Origin: Acinetobacter sp. NCu2D-2
GTDB taxonomy: Bacteria; Pseudomonadota; Gammaproteobacteria; Pseudomonadales; Moraxellaceae
Direction of reading: 5' to 3'
Length of the DNA stretch: 64,000 nt
NCBI RefSeq assembly: GCF_001647675.1
Contig: NZ_CP015594.1
Location: 2,674,314 to 2,738,313, forward strand
Under the pieces are notes generated by a model. That model searched no databases, was not told the origin of the DNA, and worked only from the letters and a program-made list of their open reading frames with translations. The translations under genes were made by a program, and so were the position numbers. Shown here piece by piece: positions 9,078-18,591 of this stretch; positions within the stretch are counted from its first letter, which is position 1; each line of letters begins with the position of its first letter.

Positions 9078-9100
9078 AAAGCACCCTTGATGGGTGCTTT
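9078..9100. terminator. Terminator after the 139-aa gene
   Basis: AAAGCACCC/GGGTGCTTT hairpin. The minus strand continues TTTTTATT. Confidence 0.75.
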
Positions 9101-9114
9101 ATTTAATAGCTGAC

Positions 9115-9534
9115 TTAGTAAGCGTAATTTAAATCTGTGTAGTCAGTTAATGATTTTTGAATATGAGCATGAATGAATTGACGAACGTCATCTGCAGTCA
9201 TGGCCTTACCTTGATTAGTAATCACATGTTCGATATCAGGTTGGTTTTCGATTTTAATGCGATAGACAAAGTTTTTAGCTAATCGGTAGCCATCGTCTAA
9301 TTTTTCAATACCTGTCACATAGTAATACGCGTGTTCAAAGTTCAGATCGGTATGTGAAAAAATAAACTGTTCAAACAGCTTCAGCTTTTGACCATTTTCG
9401 AGTGCTTTGATGTCATCAACAATACTGGCATCAAACTTGGTTTCATATTTTTCAGAGATTGGCTGTGCATCAATCCATAGCGACACCATGCCATCGTCTA
9501 AGGTTTTGATCGTGATATTGTTCAAATCAGTCAT
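9115..9534 (-). CDS. Hypothetical cytosolic protein, 139 aa
   Basis: I do not recognise this gene. It encodes an acidic soluble protein with no signal peptide or membrane segment. The sequence alternates strands and turns in the first 100 residues (for example ITIKTLDDGMVSLWID and YYYVTGIEKLDDGYRLAKN) and ends with a helix and two Tyr-rich tails (TDYTDLNYAY). Its N-terminal MTD and the lone, terminator-bounded setting are ordinary. Codon use looks like that of its neighbours, so it is probably a native gene. Confidence 0.65.
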   Translation of the reverse strand: MTDLNNITIKTLDDGMVSLWIDAQPISEKYETKFDASIVDDIKALENGQKLKLFEQFIFSHTDLNFEHAYYYVTGIEKLDDGYRLAKNFVYRIKIENQPDIEHVITNQGKAMTADDVRQFIHAHIQKSLTDYTDLNYAY

Positions 9535-9640
9535 GTTGCACTCGAATAAAAATCGGATGGACTAAGTATGGTGGAAATTAGCATAAAGGCAAACTAGACC
9601 AAAGCGGAGTGCTGAATATTTATTCATGCTGTAATGCCAT

Positions 9641-9672
9641 AAAAAAGCCAATTCAATTGAATTGGCTTTTTT
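9641..9672. terminator. Bidirectional terminator after yciK
   Basis: A 32-bp perfect palindrome with core GCCAATTCAATTGAATTGGC, flanked by A6 and T6. Confidence 0.85.
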
Positions 9673-9688
9673 AAAAGATCGGACTTTT

Positions 9689-10435
9689 TTAGTCTTGCGC
9701 ATCAATACTTTGACCATTCATATGTCGACTATCATCACCCATTAAATATAAATAGGCTGGCATAATCGATTCAGGTAAGGGCAAGCTAAGCGGATCTTCA
9801 TTTGGATATGCTTTAGCACGCATCGCTGTACGAGTCGCTCCAGGATTGATGCAGTTAAAGCGAATATTTGGATGAACATTCTCTTTGGCAAATAGGGTAC
9901 TAACCGCTTCGATGGCAATTTTAGAAACCGAGTAGGCTCCCCAATTTTCACGTGCTTCACGGCCAACACCTGAACTGGCGAACACCACAGAGGCTTGCTC
10001 AGATTTTTGCAACAGCGGTAATAATTCTTGCGTCAGTACAAAGGGTGCGCGTAAGTTCACGGCCATCACATCATCCCAAACATCCACAGGGTAATGTGCA
10101 AGCTCGGTACGCTCACCTAAAATGCCGGCATTATGCAAAATACCATCTAAACGTCCAAACTGACGATCGAGTGTATCGACCAAGAGTTCATAATCACGTG
10201 GAGATGCACTGGATAACTGTAGCGGTAAAATTGCAGGCTGAGGTGCGCCTAAACCCTCAATTTCATCATAAATGACTTCGAGTTTATTTAAGGTTCGACC
10301 ATGCAGCACAACGGTTGCGCCATGTAAGGCATAACTGATCGCCGCTGCACGTCCAATCCCATCGCCCGCACCTGTAATTAAGATGATGCGATCTTTGAGT
10401 AGATCGGGGCGAGGTTGATATTCTGAATATTTCAA
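9689..10435 (-). CDS. yciK: YciK-family short-chain dehydrogenase/reductase
   Basis: This 248-aa SDR oxidoreductase has the cofactor motif GAGDGIGR at residues 21-28, NAGILG, and the catalytic pattern SS...YSVSKIAIE. NAD(P)H is the expected cofactor; the substrate is unknown. It is the third gene of mupP-ubiG-yciK order, 34 bases after mupP. The same three genes are neighbours in Pseudomonas, which supports the YciK assignment over a generic SDR. Confidence 0.85.
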   Translation of the reverse strand: MKYSEYQPRPDLLKDRIILITGAGDGIGRAAAISYALHGATVVLHGRTLNKLEVIYDEIEGLGAPQPAILPLQLSSASPRDYELLVDTLDRQFGRLDGILHNAGILGERTELAHYPVDVWDDVMAVNLRAPFVLTQELLPLLQKSEQASVVFASSGVGREARENWGAYSVSKIAIEAVSTLFAKENVHPNIRFNCINPGATRTAMRAKAYPNEDPLSLPLPESIMPAYLYLMGDDSRHMNGQSIDAQD

Positions 10436-10469
10436 ATCTACCTCCTCAATTCTTATTGTTTATACCGCT

Positions 10470-11159
10470 TTAAGAGATGACCTGCTGAGGTTGAAAGACC
10501 AAAGCTTCGATCTGCTGTTGTAATTCTGACACTGTATTGACTATACAATCTGCGCGCCAAGCTGTTAAGTCATCTTTGTATTGTAGCGGTAAGTATCCGT
10601 AAGCAGCCAAGATGGTATACATGCCAGCGGCACGACCTGCCTCAATATCACGCGGATGATCACCGACATAAATACAGTCTTTGGCATCGACCTGAATGTG
10701 CTGTGCTGCCAAATACATTGGCTCAGGATCGGGCTTGGTTTTACTGACATCTTCAGGACAAACCAACACAGAACAACGCTCGGTAAGATTCAGTGCCGTA
10801 AGTAAAGCTTCACTTAACCAGCGCGGTTTATTGGTGACAATGCCCCAAGGAATCTGTTTGGCTTCTAATGTTTCTAGAAGGGGATACATCCCAGCAAATA
10901 AATCGGTATCGACAGCAATATCTGCACCATATGTGTCTAAAAAACGTTGGCGATGTGACAAGAAAATTGGATCTTCAACCTCAAGTTCGGGATAAACCAA
11001 TTTCACCATCGCCCGTGCACCTTCCGACACTTGGGTGCGAATAAGGGCTGCGTCTACGATGTCACGACCTTCTTCGCGGCACATATCCTGAATAATTCGA
11101 ATAAAATCCGCTGCGGTGTCAATTAAGGTGCCATCGAGGTCAAATAAGACAGCTTTCAT
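10470..11159 (-). CDS. mupP: HAD phosphatase, probable N-acetylmuramic acid 6-phosphate phosphatase
   Basis: This 229-aa HAD-family hydrolase has motif [10 protein letters not shown] at the N-terminus, motif II VTNK and a late [10 protein letters not shown]...[17 protein letters not shown] region (in pieces [10 protein letters not shown] and [11 protein letters not shown]). By itself it could be a phosphoglycolate phosphatase (Gph). Its place between ubiG and yciK matches Pseudomonas mupP, which dephosphorylates MurNAc-6-phosphate in peptidoglycan recycling. ampD, another recycling gene, lies 4 kb away. The start overlaps the ubiG stop by four bases. Confidence 0.8.
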   Translation of the reverse strand: MKAVLFDLDGTLIDTAADFIRIIQDMCREEGRDIVDAALIRTQVSEGARAMVKLVYPELEVEDPIFLSHRQRFLDTYGADIAVDTDLFAGMYPLLETLEAKQIPWGIVTNKPRWLSEALLTALNLTERCSVLVCPEDVSKTKPDPEPMYLAAQHIQVDAKDCIYVGDHPRDIEAGRAAGMYTILAAYGYLPLQYKDDLTAWRADCIVNTVSELQQQIEALVFQPQQVIS

Positions 11160-11872
11160 TCAGCTGCCTCTCGTACGGTATGTACCATATAGTTCACATC
11201 CACATTCGGTGCTAACCAATAACGCTTGGTTAATGGGTTGTAGTGCAGACCGGTCATATCTTTGAGTTTTAAACCTGCGCCACGAATATCATGTGCCAAT
11301 TCAGATGGCTTAATAAATTTGCTGTAATCGTGTGTGCCTTTGGCCAACATACGCAGAATATATTCAGCCCCAATAATGGCAAATAAGTAAGATTTAGGAT
11401 TACGGTTAATGGTCGAGAAGAACACATGCCCGTTTGGTTTAACCAGTTTATAGCAGGCTTGAATAATCGATGCTGGGTCAGGCACATGCTCTAACATTTC
11501 CATACAGGTCACGACATCATATTGCCCAGCTTGTTCTTCTGCGAGCTGTTCGACAGGCACTTGGCGATATTCAATATTTTCAACGCCTTCTTGCTCAGCA
11601 TGAATACGCGCTACATTTAAAGGAGCAAGACCCATATCAATACCAAGTACATTGGCACCACGGCGCGCCATGCTCTCTGCCAAGATTCCACCGCCGCAAC
11701 CGACATCCAATACTTTCTTGCCTTGAATGCCACCTGAGTGTTCATCAATCCAGTTTAAGCGTAGTGGGTTGATCATATGGAGTGGGCGGAACTCAGAATG
11801 CTGATCCCACCAGATAGCAGCAAATGCTTCAAATTTAGCAATTTCTTGTGGATCAACATTCAGTTGCGACAT
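11156..11872 (-). CDS. ubiG: Ubiquinone biosynthesis O-methyltransferase
   Basis: This 238-aa SAM-dependent methyltransferase carries out both O-methylations of ubiquinone synthesis. Motif I is [13 protein letters not shown], and the family blocks [10 protein letters not shown] at the N-terminus and [10 protein letters not shown] are present. The ATG at 11872 is chosen because GAGGT lies about nine bases upstream; a TTG six codons earlier is less likely. It is the first gene of a ubiG-mupP-yciK operon and is divergent from dsbA. Confidence 0.93.
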   Translation of the reverse strand: MSQLNVDPQEIAKFEAFAAIWWDQHSEFRPLHMINPLRLNWIDEHSGGIQGKKVLDVGCGGGILAESMARRGANVLGIDMGLAPLNVARIHAEQEGVENIEYRQVPVEQLAEEQAGQYDVVTCMEMLEHVPDPASIIQACYKLVKPNGHVFFSTINRNPKSYLFAIIGAEYILRMLAKGTHDYSKFIKPSELAHDIRGAGLKLKDMTGLHYNPLTKRYWLAPNVDVNYMVHTVREAAE

Positions 11873-12089
11873 CGGTGTTACCTCAATCAAGTATTTTTTA
11901 AAAAGAGTAATATAAAGTGCGGTGTTTCAGAAAAATATTCTGAATTTTATGCTTCGTTTAGTGTAGCGATTTTGTCAGAAAAAGCGATAAAAGCAGTAAA
12001 AAACTTCACAGAATGAAAACGAAATCGGCATATTTGTTTTATAGTATCGCCATAAGCTAATCATAATGATTTAGAGGACTATAAGTTCA

Positions 12090-12710
12090 ATGAAAAAATT
12101 CCTTTTCAGCAGCATTGCAGCTGCTCTTTTTGCAGTTTCAGGTAGTTCAATGGCTGCTCAGTTTGCTGCTGGTCAAGATTACACCGTTGTTTCTAATCCT
12201 GTAAAAATTGAAAAACCAGGAAAAATTGAAGTCCGTGAATTCTTTTGGTATGGCTGCCCGCATTGCTATAAATTAGAACCGCATATGCAAACATGGTTGA
12301 AAAAATTACCTAGCGATGTTCGTTTTGTACGTACACCCGCAGCAATGAATCCTCTTTGGGAAGAAGGTGCGCGTGCTTATTATGCTTCTGAAGTATTAGG
12401 CGTACGTCAAAAATCGCATTTACAAATCTTCCATGATGTTCATGCACGAGGTAAGCAAACTATATTACAACAACAAGGCTTTGCTAAATTCTTCACTCGT
12501 TATGGCATTCCTGAGGCGAAATTTAACAGTACCTTTAAATCTTTTGCTGTGACTTCAAAAATTGCTCAAGCAAAAAGCCTAGCACAGACCTATCAATTGA
12601 CAGGTGTACCTGCAGTTGTGGTTAATGGTAAATACATCGTGCAAGGTGAAGACCAAAAAGTGGTTGATGTTGTGAACTACCTTGTTGAAAAAGAGCGTAA
12701 AGCAAAATAA
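12090..12710 (+). CDS. dsbA: Thiol:disulfide interchange protein DsbA
   Basis: This 206-aa periplasmic oxidase introduces disulfides into exported proteins. It has a Sec signal peptide (MKKFLFSSIAAALFAVSGSS, cleavage after MAA), a thioredoxin-like fold with redox centre CPHC in YGCPHCYKLEP, and the cis-proline loop TGVPAVVVNG. It is monocistronic with a clear terminator. Its reoxidation partner dsbB is also in this window, about 36 kb away. Confidence 0.95.
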   Translation: MKKFLFSSIAAALFAVSGSSMAAQFAAGQDYTVVSNPVKIEKPGKIEVREFFWYGCPHCYKLEPHMQTWLKKLPSDVRFVRTPAAMNPLWEEGARAYYASEVLGVRQKSHLQIFHDVHARGKQTILQQQGFAKFFTRYGIPEAKFNSTFKSFAVTSKIAQAKSLAQTYQLTGVPAVVVNGKYIVQGEDQKVVDVVNYLVEKERKAK

Positions 12711-12727
12711 TTGATATGATTGAAAAG

Positions 12728-12749
12728 GCCCGCGATTGCGGGCTTTTTT
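12728..12749 (+). terminator. dsbA terminator
   Basis: GCCCGC/GCGGGC stem with a GATT loop followed by T6. Confidence 0.9.
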
Positions 12750-12752
12750 ATA

Positions 12753-13373
12753 TCAAAGCGCAGCATGTAAAAATGCCACGCGTTTTAAAATTCGTTGTTT
12801 AAGCATCTGTTTCTTGTATTCTTGAGTCGCTATGTCTTGTTGCAAAATGGCTAGATAATCTTTTGCCCATGCCATTAAAGACTGTAAGAAAAATTCTGCA
12901 AAGCTTTCGGCTTTTTCTGGATCTTTAACGTTCTTAAAATCATTGATATCGGCCAGACGTTCGATCATATCTTGCAGTAAAAAATCATATTCACGATGTA
13001 AAGCTTTTCGGCTTTGAGCATTTCCTGTTAAATATTCCGCAATAAAAAAATGCCAATATTCGGGATACTTTTCGACCATTTTAAAAAAATAACCAATACG
13101 CTCTTCGCGTTGTATTTCTGGCCTTTCCATAATCATTTTACCAATACAGTGGCATACATTACGGATCTGATGGGAAACATGATCAATTAGCTCTAGGCAG
13201 AGCTGTTCAAGACTTGGAAAATGACGATAGAACGCGCTAGGTACTAAATCCACAGCTAGGGTGAGTTCTCGTAAACTGATATTGGAAAAACTGCCTTTTT
13301 CGTAGCTTAACTGGAGTGCAGCTTGCATCAATGCCTGACGTGTCTGATGCTTTTTTTCTTCACGTACAGACAT
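12753..13373 (-). CDS. TetR-family transcriptional regulator (FabR-like)
   Basis: This 206-aa protein has an N-terminal TetR helix-turn-helix around residues 10-55 (SLRELTLAVDLVPSAFYRHF). The LRE-A--VPSAFYRHF pattern resembles FabR, a repressor of unsaturated-fatty-acid genes, but no fatty-acid gene is adjacent. The C-terminal ligand domain is unremarkable. It is divergent from rph. The target and ligand are unknown, so no symbol is given. Confidence 0.75.
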   Translation of the reverse strand: MSVREEKKHQTRQALMQAALQLSYEKGSFSNISLRELTLAVDLVPSAFYRHFPSLEQLCLELIDHVSHQIRNVCHCIGKMIMERPEIQREERIGYFFKMVEKYPEYWHFFIAEYLTGNAQSRKALHREYDFLLQDMIERLADINDFKNVKDPEKAESFAEFFLQSLMAWAKDYLAILQQDIATQEYKKQMLKQRILKRVAFLHAAL

Positions 13374-13526
13374 TTTTTATTCCTCTATTCTTTTATAGAA
13401 CAGTCTAACAAATATTCAATAAATACGTTAAGTTTTAAGTGAAAAATGTCGTGTGTAAGCATTCAACACATGCATGGATTTTGTAAATCCTTTGTTTGCT
13501 CAACTCATCTTGTAACAGGCATCTGC

Positions 13527-13532
13527 TATAAT
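13527..13532 (+). promoter_or_regulatory. Extended -10 promoter of rph
   Basis: TGCTATAAT is a TGn extended -10 with perfect TATAAT, 38 bases before the chosen rph start. No good -35 is visible. Confidence 0.55.
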
Positions 13533-13570
13533 CTGTCGCAATTATTTTGAATAAAGTATCAGGACTTATT

Positions 13571-14287
13571 ATGCGTATCGACCAACGAGCATTAGATCAA
13601 TTACGTGAAGTGAAAATCACCCGTAACTACACACGTTATGCGGAAGGTTCAGTATTGGTTGAATTTGGTCATACAAAAGTTTTGTGTACTGCAAGTGTTG
13701 ATCATTCAGTACCACGTTTCTTAAAAGGTCAAGGTCAAGGTTGGGTGACTGCAGAATACGGCATGTTGCCACGTTCAACTCATACACGTAGTGACCGTGA
13801 AGCTGCTCGTGGTAAACAAAGTGGCCGTACACAAGAAATCCAACGCTTAATTGGTCGTAGCTTACGTGCCATGGTGGATTTGAAAAAACTCGGTGAAAAT
13901 ACCATTACGATCGACTGTGATGTGATCCAAGCTGATGGTGGTACACGTACAGCATCTATCACCGGTGCAGCAGTTGCGCTTGTTGATGCAGTAAACGTGC
14001 TTCTTGAGAAGAAAAAAATTAAACAAGATCCACTGAAAGGTTTAGTTGCTGCAGTATCTGTTGGTATTTTCCAAGATGAAGTGTTATTAGACCTTTGCTA
14101 CGAAGAAGATTCAAACTGCCAAACTGACTTAAACGTTGTGATGACTCAAGCAGGGGAATTCATTGAAATTCAAGGGACTGCTGAAGATAAGCCATTTACA
14201 CGCGCACAATCAAATGCGATGTTAGAAATGGCTGAAAAAGGTATTCAAGAATTAGTGAAAAAACAGCAAGAAGCATTGGGCTGGTAA
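13571..14287 (+). CDS. rph: Ribonuclease PH
   Basis: This 238-aa phosphorolytic 3'-5' exoribonuclease trims tRNA 3' ends. Family blocks include [45 protein letters not shown] and [20 protein letters not shown] (given as pieces). The ATG at 13571 gives the standard 238-aa length; an upstream TTG frame start adds eight unlikely residues. It is monocistronic with a terminator. Confidence 0.95.
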   Translation: MRIDQRALDQLREVKITRNYTRYAEGSVLVEFGHTKVLCTASVDHSVPRFLKGQGQGWVTAEYGMLPRSTHTRSDREAARGKQSGRTQEIQRLIGRSLRAMVDLKKLGENTITIDCDVIQADGGTRTASITGAAVALVDAVNVLLEKKKIKQDPLKGLVAAVSVGIFQDEVLLDLCYEEDSNCQTDLNVVMTQAGEFIEIQGTAEDKPFTRAQSNAMLEMAEKGIQELVKKQQEALGW

Positions 14288-14300
14288 GTTCAATTGTTTA

Positions 14301-14328
14301 AAAAAACGCAGCTTTGGGTGCGTTTTTT
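14301..14328 (+). terminator. rph terminator
   Basis: AAAAAACGCA/TGCGTTTTTT hairpin with an 8-nt loop. Confidence 0.8.
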
Positions 14329-14424
14329 TATATTTAGATTTTTTAAAGCATGAAAATAGAAGATTATTCGGGTAAAAATTATCCTGTATAAAATATATGC
14401 AAAAATTTTTAAAAAAATAAAAAA

Positions 14425-14441
14425 AGGGTGCTTCGCACCCT
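14425..14441 (-). terminator. nadC terminator
   Basis: AGGGTGC/GCACCCT stem with a 3-nt TTC loop. On the minus strand it is followed by TTTTT. Confidence 0.85.
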
Positions 14442-14467
14442 CACTTGGCACATCTCATAGATCGAGT

Positions 14468-15313
14468 TTATGCATTAAACCGCATAGATAAATCAACTGC
14501 TTTGACATCCTTGGTCAGTACACCCATCGAAATATAATCTACACCGGTTGTTGCCACTTCTCGCAAATTCTCAATAGTAATATTCCCTGAAGCTTCCAGT
14601 TTACAACGTCCAGCCACATGAGCTACAGCATCAATCATTTGTTGTTGGCTAAAATTATCGAGCATCACAATATCTGCTTGTGCCTCTAAGGCTTGGTTAA
14701 GTTCATCCCAAGTTTCAACTTCAACTTCAACAGGTTTTCCTGGTGCAATTTGGCGGGCTTTTTCGATGGCTTGTTGGATGCCACCGGCTGCCATAATATG
14801 ATTTTCTTTAATTAAAAAAGCATCAAATAAACCCAGACGATGATTCTGACCACCACCAATGGCTACGGCATATTTTTGTGCAATACGAAGTCCCGGAATG
14901 GTTTTTCGCGTATCCAATAACTTGGTATTTAAACCTTCAAGCTCTTTTACATAAAGCGCCGTTTTGGTCGCAACAGCAGATAACGTCTGAATAAAATTCA
15001 ATGCGGGACGTTCTACTGTCAGTAAACTACGTGCTGAACCTGCTAATTTTAGAAAGGCTTCGTTGGCAGCAACTTTTTCACCTTCTTGTTTTAACCAAAC
15101 GACTTCTACCGATGCATCATAAGCAGAAATAAGTGCATTTACCCATGGCTGACCTGCAAGCACCATATCTTCACGGCTAATAATGGTTGCAGTTGCTTGT
15201 TCATCCTCAGGTGTAAGTAGGGCAGTGATATCACCATCGCCAATATCTTCAGATAATGCGTGTTGAATATTGATTTGAATCGACTGATCTAACAAAGCTT
15301 GAGATATGCTCAT
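14468..15313 (-). CDS. nadC: Nicotinate-nucleotide diphosphorylase (carboxylating)
   Basis: This 281-aa quinolinate phosphoribosyltransferase makes nicotinate mononucleotide in de novo NAD synthesis. Family motifs include EDIGDGDITALL, ERPALNFIQTLS, LLDTRKTIPGLR, GGGQNHRLGLFDAFLIKENH and EVEVETWDEL (each seen as a short block). The length is normal. It is divergent from ampD, as in many gamma-proteobacteria. Two salvage genes of the same pathway (pncA, pncB) are also in the window. Confidence 0.95.
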   Translation of the reverse strand: MSISQALLDQSIQINIQHALSEDIGDGDITALLTPEDEQATATIISREDMVLAGQPWVNALISAYDASVEVVWLKQEGEKVAANEAFLKLAGSARSLLTVERPALNFIQTLSAVATKTALYVKELEGLNTKLLDTRKTIPGLRIAQKYAVAIGGGQNHRLGLFDAFLIKENHIMAAGGIQQAIEKARQIAPGKPVEVEVETWDELNQALEAQADIVMLDNFSQQQMIDAVAHVAGRCKLEASGNITIENLREVATTGVDYISMGVLTKDVKAVDLSMRFNA

Positions 15314-15492
15314 GAGTATTTCCGTATCTTTTTTAGCCGTATAAATTGCGCGCTATATTAACATTGTTACAGAAAAATGAACCAATTTTCATAGACATTG
15401 TTTGCTTCAATTGAGATTTAAACCTGAAAGTTTTAGCATGGAGTGACTGCAGCAAAAACTGTGGTTCATTTATTTTTAGCAAGGTAATGTGT

Positions 15493-16065
15493 ATGCAACA
15501 GGCAGCGGAATTTTATGTGAAAAATGGGCAACTGATTGGTGCACGACAGATTCCTTCACCAAATTTTAATCAGCGTCCTGAGCATACCGATATTCAGCTG
15601 GTTGTCGTACATAATATTAGTTTACCACCATCGCAATTTGGCGGTGGTTATATCGAACAGTTTTTCCAGAATAAACTTGATTGGTCTGTACATCCTTATT
15701 TCCAAACTATCGAAGGGATGCAGGTGTCCTCGCATCTTCTGATTTTACGTTCAGGAGAAGTCCTGCAATTTGTGAATTTTAATGATCGCGCTTGGCATGC
15801 AGGCCGCTCAAGTTATTTGGGTAAAAAGGAATGTAACGATTATTCGATTGGTATTGAACTGGAGGGCAGTGATGATCTGCCTTTTGAACAGGCTCAGTAT
15901 CAAAGTTTAGTGAACGTTGTTACAGCTTTACAGGCACATTATCCAAAAATTCAACAGCATATTGCAGGGCATTCTGACATTGCCCCAGGACGTAAAACTG
16001 ACCCAGGTCCATTTTTTGATTGGGCAAAGTTTCGTGAACATTTAGCGCATTCTAAAAATATATAA
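15493..16065 (+). CDS. ampD: 1,6-anhydro-N-acetylmuramyl-L-alanine amidase
   Basis: This cytosolic zinc amidase of about 190 aa cleaves the peptide from anhydromuropeptides in cell-wall recycling. Zinc-site regions are VVHNISLPP near the start and GHSDIAPGRKTDPGPFFDW near the end, with RAWHAGRSS between them. It lacks a signal peptide, as AmpD does. AAGG sits eight bases before the ATG at 15493; an in-frame ATG at 15487 is possible. It lies divergent from nadC and upstream of murJ. Confidence 0.93.
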   Translation: MQQAAEFYVKNGQLIGARQIPSPNFNQRPEHTDIQLVVVHNISLPPSQFGGGYIEQFFQNKLDWSVHPYFQTIEGMQVSSHLLILRSGEVLQFVNFNDRAWHAGRSSYLGKKECNDYSIGIELEGSDDLPFEQAQYQSLVNVVTALQAHYPKIQQHIAGHSDIAPGRKTDPGPFFDWAKFREHLAHSKNI

Positions 16066-16151
16066 ACATCGAATTCAGGATGTAATAAAGCAATCAACTT
16101 CGCGCTGAAGTTTCATTACAATAGGCACAAATTAATTATTAGGTGAATAGG

Positions 16152-17693
16152 ATGGCGCTTTGGCGTTCGACTGTAATCGTCAGTGCGATGACCATGTTGT
16201 CACGCGTACTGGGCTTAGTCCGAGATGTGGTCTTACTGAATGTATTTGGTGCAGGTAAAGATTTCGATACTTTTGTGGTCGCATTTCGTATTCCAAACTT
16301 TTTTCGGCGCTTATTTGCTGAAGGTGCATTTTCTCAAGCCTTTATTCCGGTATTAACCGAATATAAAACCACGCGTACTCATGCAGAAGTACAGATTCTG
16401 ATTAGTCGGGTTTTTGGTTGCCTAGCGACTTTTATGACCACGCTGACATTGATTGCCATGATCGCTGCACCTGCGATTTTGTATATCTACGCACCTGGGT
16501 TCCATGGTGATGCTGAGAAATTTGCCTTAGCCACAGAGATGTTTCGTCTCACGATTCCATACTTACTGTTCATGTCTTTAACGGCATTTGCCAGCAGTAT
16601 TCTCAACAGTTATGGTTCGTTTAGTACACCTGCTTTTGCGCCAGTACTTTTGAATATCACCATGATTGCTGCCGCGTGGTGGCTGACACCATACATGGCT
16701 GAGCCAATTATGGCTTTGGGTTGGGCAGTTGTCATTGCTGGTTTCTTACAGCTGGTGATTCAAATTCCTGAATTATGGCGTAAAAAATTACTGATTCCAC
16801 CTAAGGTCGACTTTAAGCACGAAGGTGTCGATCGCATCATGAAATTGATGCTTCCTGCTTTATTTGGTGTGTCAGTAACGCAGATTAACTTGTTATTGAA
16901 TACCATTTGGGCGTCATTTATGCAGGATGGTTCGGTCTCATGGTTGTACAGTGCAGAACGAATGACAGAGTTGCCTCTTGGTTTGATTGGTGTGGCGATT
17001 GGTACGGTGATTTTACCTTCGCTTTCAGCACGCCATGCTGAACAAGATCAGACTAAATTCCGCGGGATGATTGATTGGGCTGCAAAAATTATTGTTATGG
17101 TCGGTGTACCAGCCAGCATCGCATTATTTATGTTATCAACCCCGATCATTCAAGCGTTATTCCAACATGGTCAGTTTGACTTTGAAGATACACAAATGAC
17201 TGCGCTTGCTTTGCAGTGTATGAGTGCAGGCGTGATTTCATTTATGTTGATTAAGGTATTTGCACCCGGTTTCTATGCGCAGCAAGACACTAAAACACCT
17301 GTACGCGTTGGTTTAATGGCAGTGGCTGCTAATGCCATTTTAAACGTGGTGTTTATTGGTATCTTTAAACTGATAAATTGGGAAGCTGAGCATATGGCTT
17401 TGGCACTTGCTTCGTCAGGCTCTGCTTTGGTCAATGCGGGTATGCTGTATTTCTACTTGCATAAACGTAATATTTACCGTTTTGGTGCACATTGGAAGAA
17501 ATTAATCGCACAGTTTGCGGTTGCGAATATTGCCATGATTGCTGCGCTATATATGGGTTTACAGTGGTATAACGGTGATGTTGCCCAGTGGGTGCGTGTA
17601 TTAGAAGTTGCGGGCCTTTGTGTAGTAGGTATTGTGGCTTACCTTGTGGCATTGATTGTCGTCGGTATTCGTCCGCGTCATTTAAAACCTTAA
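16152..17693 (+). CDS. murJ: Lipid II flippase MurJ
   Basis: This 513-aa polytopic membrane protein of the MVF/MurJ family has about 14 hydrophobic segments and flips lipid II across the inner membrane. Typical blocks are TMLSRVLGLVRDVVLLNVFG at the N-terminus, FRIPNFFRRLFAEGAFSQAF (as FFRRLFAEGAFSQAF) and SAERMTELPLGLIGVAIGTV. An AGGTGA site points to the ATG at 16152 rather than a GTG three codons earlier. Confidence 0.93.
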   Translation: MALWRSTVIVSAMTMLSRVLGLVRDVVLLNVFGAGKDFDTFVVAFRIPNFFRRLFAEGAFSQAFIPVLTEYKTTRTHAEVQILISRVFGCLATFMTTLTLIAMIAAPAILYIYAPGFHGDAEKFALATEMFRLTIPYLLFMSLTAFASSILNSYGSFSTPAFAPVLLNITMIAAAWWLTPYMAEPIMALGWAVVIAGFLQLVIQIPELWRKKLLIPPKVDFKHEGVDRIMKLMLPALFGVSVTQINLLLNTIWASFMQDGSVSWLYSAERMTELPLGLIGVAIGTVILPSLSARHAEQDQTKFRGMIDWAAKIIVMVGVPASIALFMLSTPIIQALFQHGQFDFEDTQMTALALQCMSAGVISFMLIKVFAPGFYAQQDTKTPVRVGLMAVAANAILNVVFIGIFKLINWEAEHMALALASSGSALVNAGMLYFYLHKRNIYRFGAHWKKLIAQFAVANIAMIAALYMGLQWYNGDVAQWVRVLEVAGLCVVGIVAYLVALIVVGIRPRHLKP

Positions 17694-17701
17694 TTTACTG
17701 T

Positions 17702-17735
17702 TTTAAAAAGTTGAGATATTTAAAAAGTTGAGATA
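17702..17735. repeat. Perfect 17-bp tandem duplication
   Basis: TTTAAAAAGTTGAGATA occurs twice head to tail between the murJ stop and the terminator. Confidence 0.8.
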
Positions 17736-17768
17736 AAAAAATAAGAGCTTTAAAGCTCTTATTTTTTT
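17735..17768. terminator. Bidirectional terminator between murJ and the DUF1328 gene
   Basis: ATAAGAGCTTTAAAGCTCTTAT palindrome (11-bp arms) flanked by A and T runs, serving convergent genes. Confidence 0.9.
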
Positions 17769-17786
17769 GCGTAAATTAAATTACAG

Positions 17787-17945
17787 CTAAACCTTTCCGC
17801 GAGAAAGGAAACCAACAATTGCTAAAATCACGGCAATTACCAGTAAAATCACTGCAAAGTCTTTAGATAATCCTGCGACACCACCAAAACCTAGTAAACT
17901 AGCAATCAGTGCAATCACCGCAAATATAATCGCCCAACGAAACAT
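17787..17945 (-). CDS. DUF1328-family small membrane protein (YtjA-like), 52 aa
   Basis: This short gene encodes [25 protein letters not shown], a short charged turn and a second hydrophobic helix ending in SRGKV. Two transmembrane helices joined by a glycine-rich turn and the N-terminal MFRWAIIF are the hallmark of DUF1328/YtjA proteins. It lies in the inner membrane; its function is not established, though stress-linked expression is reported for relatives. It is convergent with murJ and shares its terminator. Confidence 0.85.
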   Translation of the reverse strand: MFRWAIIFAVIALIASLLGFGGVAGLSKDFAVILLVIAVILAIVGFLSRGKV

Positions 17946-18129
17946 TTTTAATCTCCATCTGCTTTTTTATTTTCAATTTCAGTATATAAATACAGCATCT
18001 CTCAGGCTGTTTGTCTTTTGTTGAGATTATGTCTATTAGTTAACAATAAGTTAATGCACTGTCATCAAATACAGGAACTATGTGTGCGATTTAGGACACT
18101 GTTATAATGAGATATTCACGCAATGTTTG

Positions 18130-18588
18130 ATGATTATGACGGATAACTTACGCCCAGAGTTCTGGAAAAAATACGCCTTAAATGAACTGACATCTCAGGA
18201 ATGGGAAGCCTTGTGCGATGGTTGTGGGTTGTGTTGTTTAATCAAACTCGAAGATGAAGATACGCATGAAGTCGCCTACACCAAAGTAGCGTGTAAACTT
18301 TTAGATTGTAAAACCGCTCGATGTGCTGATTATCCAAATCGCTTGGAATATGTACCGGATTGCATCCAACTAAGTCCAGATCGACTTGATGAACTGCATT
18401 GGCTACCGCCAAGTTGTGCCTATAAACGTTTAAATGAAGGTCAAAGTTTGCCGAGATGGCATTATTTAAATACAGGGTCACGTGACACGGTGATTAAAGC
18501 CAAAAAGTCAGCAGCAGGGCGTTGCCTGAGTGAAGTTGAGGTTAATGAGGACGACATCGAAGATTATATCGTCCGTTGGGTACGCTAA
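18130..18588 (+). CDS. YcgN-family cysteine cluster protein
   Basis: This protein of about 152 aa belongs to the UPF0260/YcgN family, related to Fe-S/zinc cysteine-cluster proteins. Conserved cysteines are in EALCDGCGLCCLIKLED, KVACKLLD, ARCADYPNR and PDCIQLSP, with a later PPSCAYKR. MTDNLRPEFWKKY is the usual N-terminus; ATGs at 18130 and 18136 are both possible, and upstream codons in the same frame are unlikely to be used. It is convergent with the GGDEF-EAL gene with only three bases between stop codons and no terminator. Confidence 0.85.
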   Translation: MIMTDNLRPEFWKKYALNELTSQEWEALCDGCGLCCLIKLEDEDTHEVAYTKVACKLLDCKTARCADYPNRLEYVPDCIQLSPDRLDELHWLPPSCAYKRLNEGQSLPRWHYLNTGSRDTVIKAKKSAAGRCLSEVEVNEDDIEDYIVRWVR

Positions 18589-18591
18589 TTT

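Noticed and set aside
13547..13570. Upstream TTG extension of rph
   Set aside because: The added eight residues are absent from the family; the ATG at 13571 gives the standard 238 aa.
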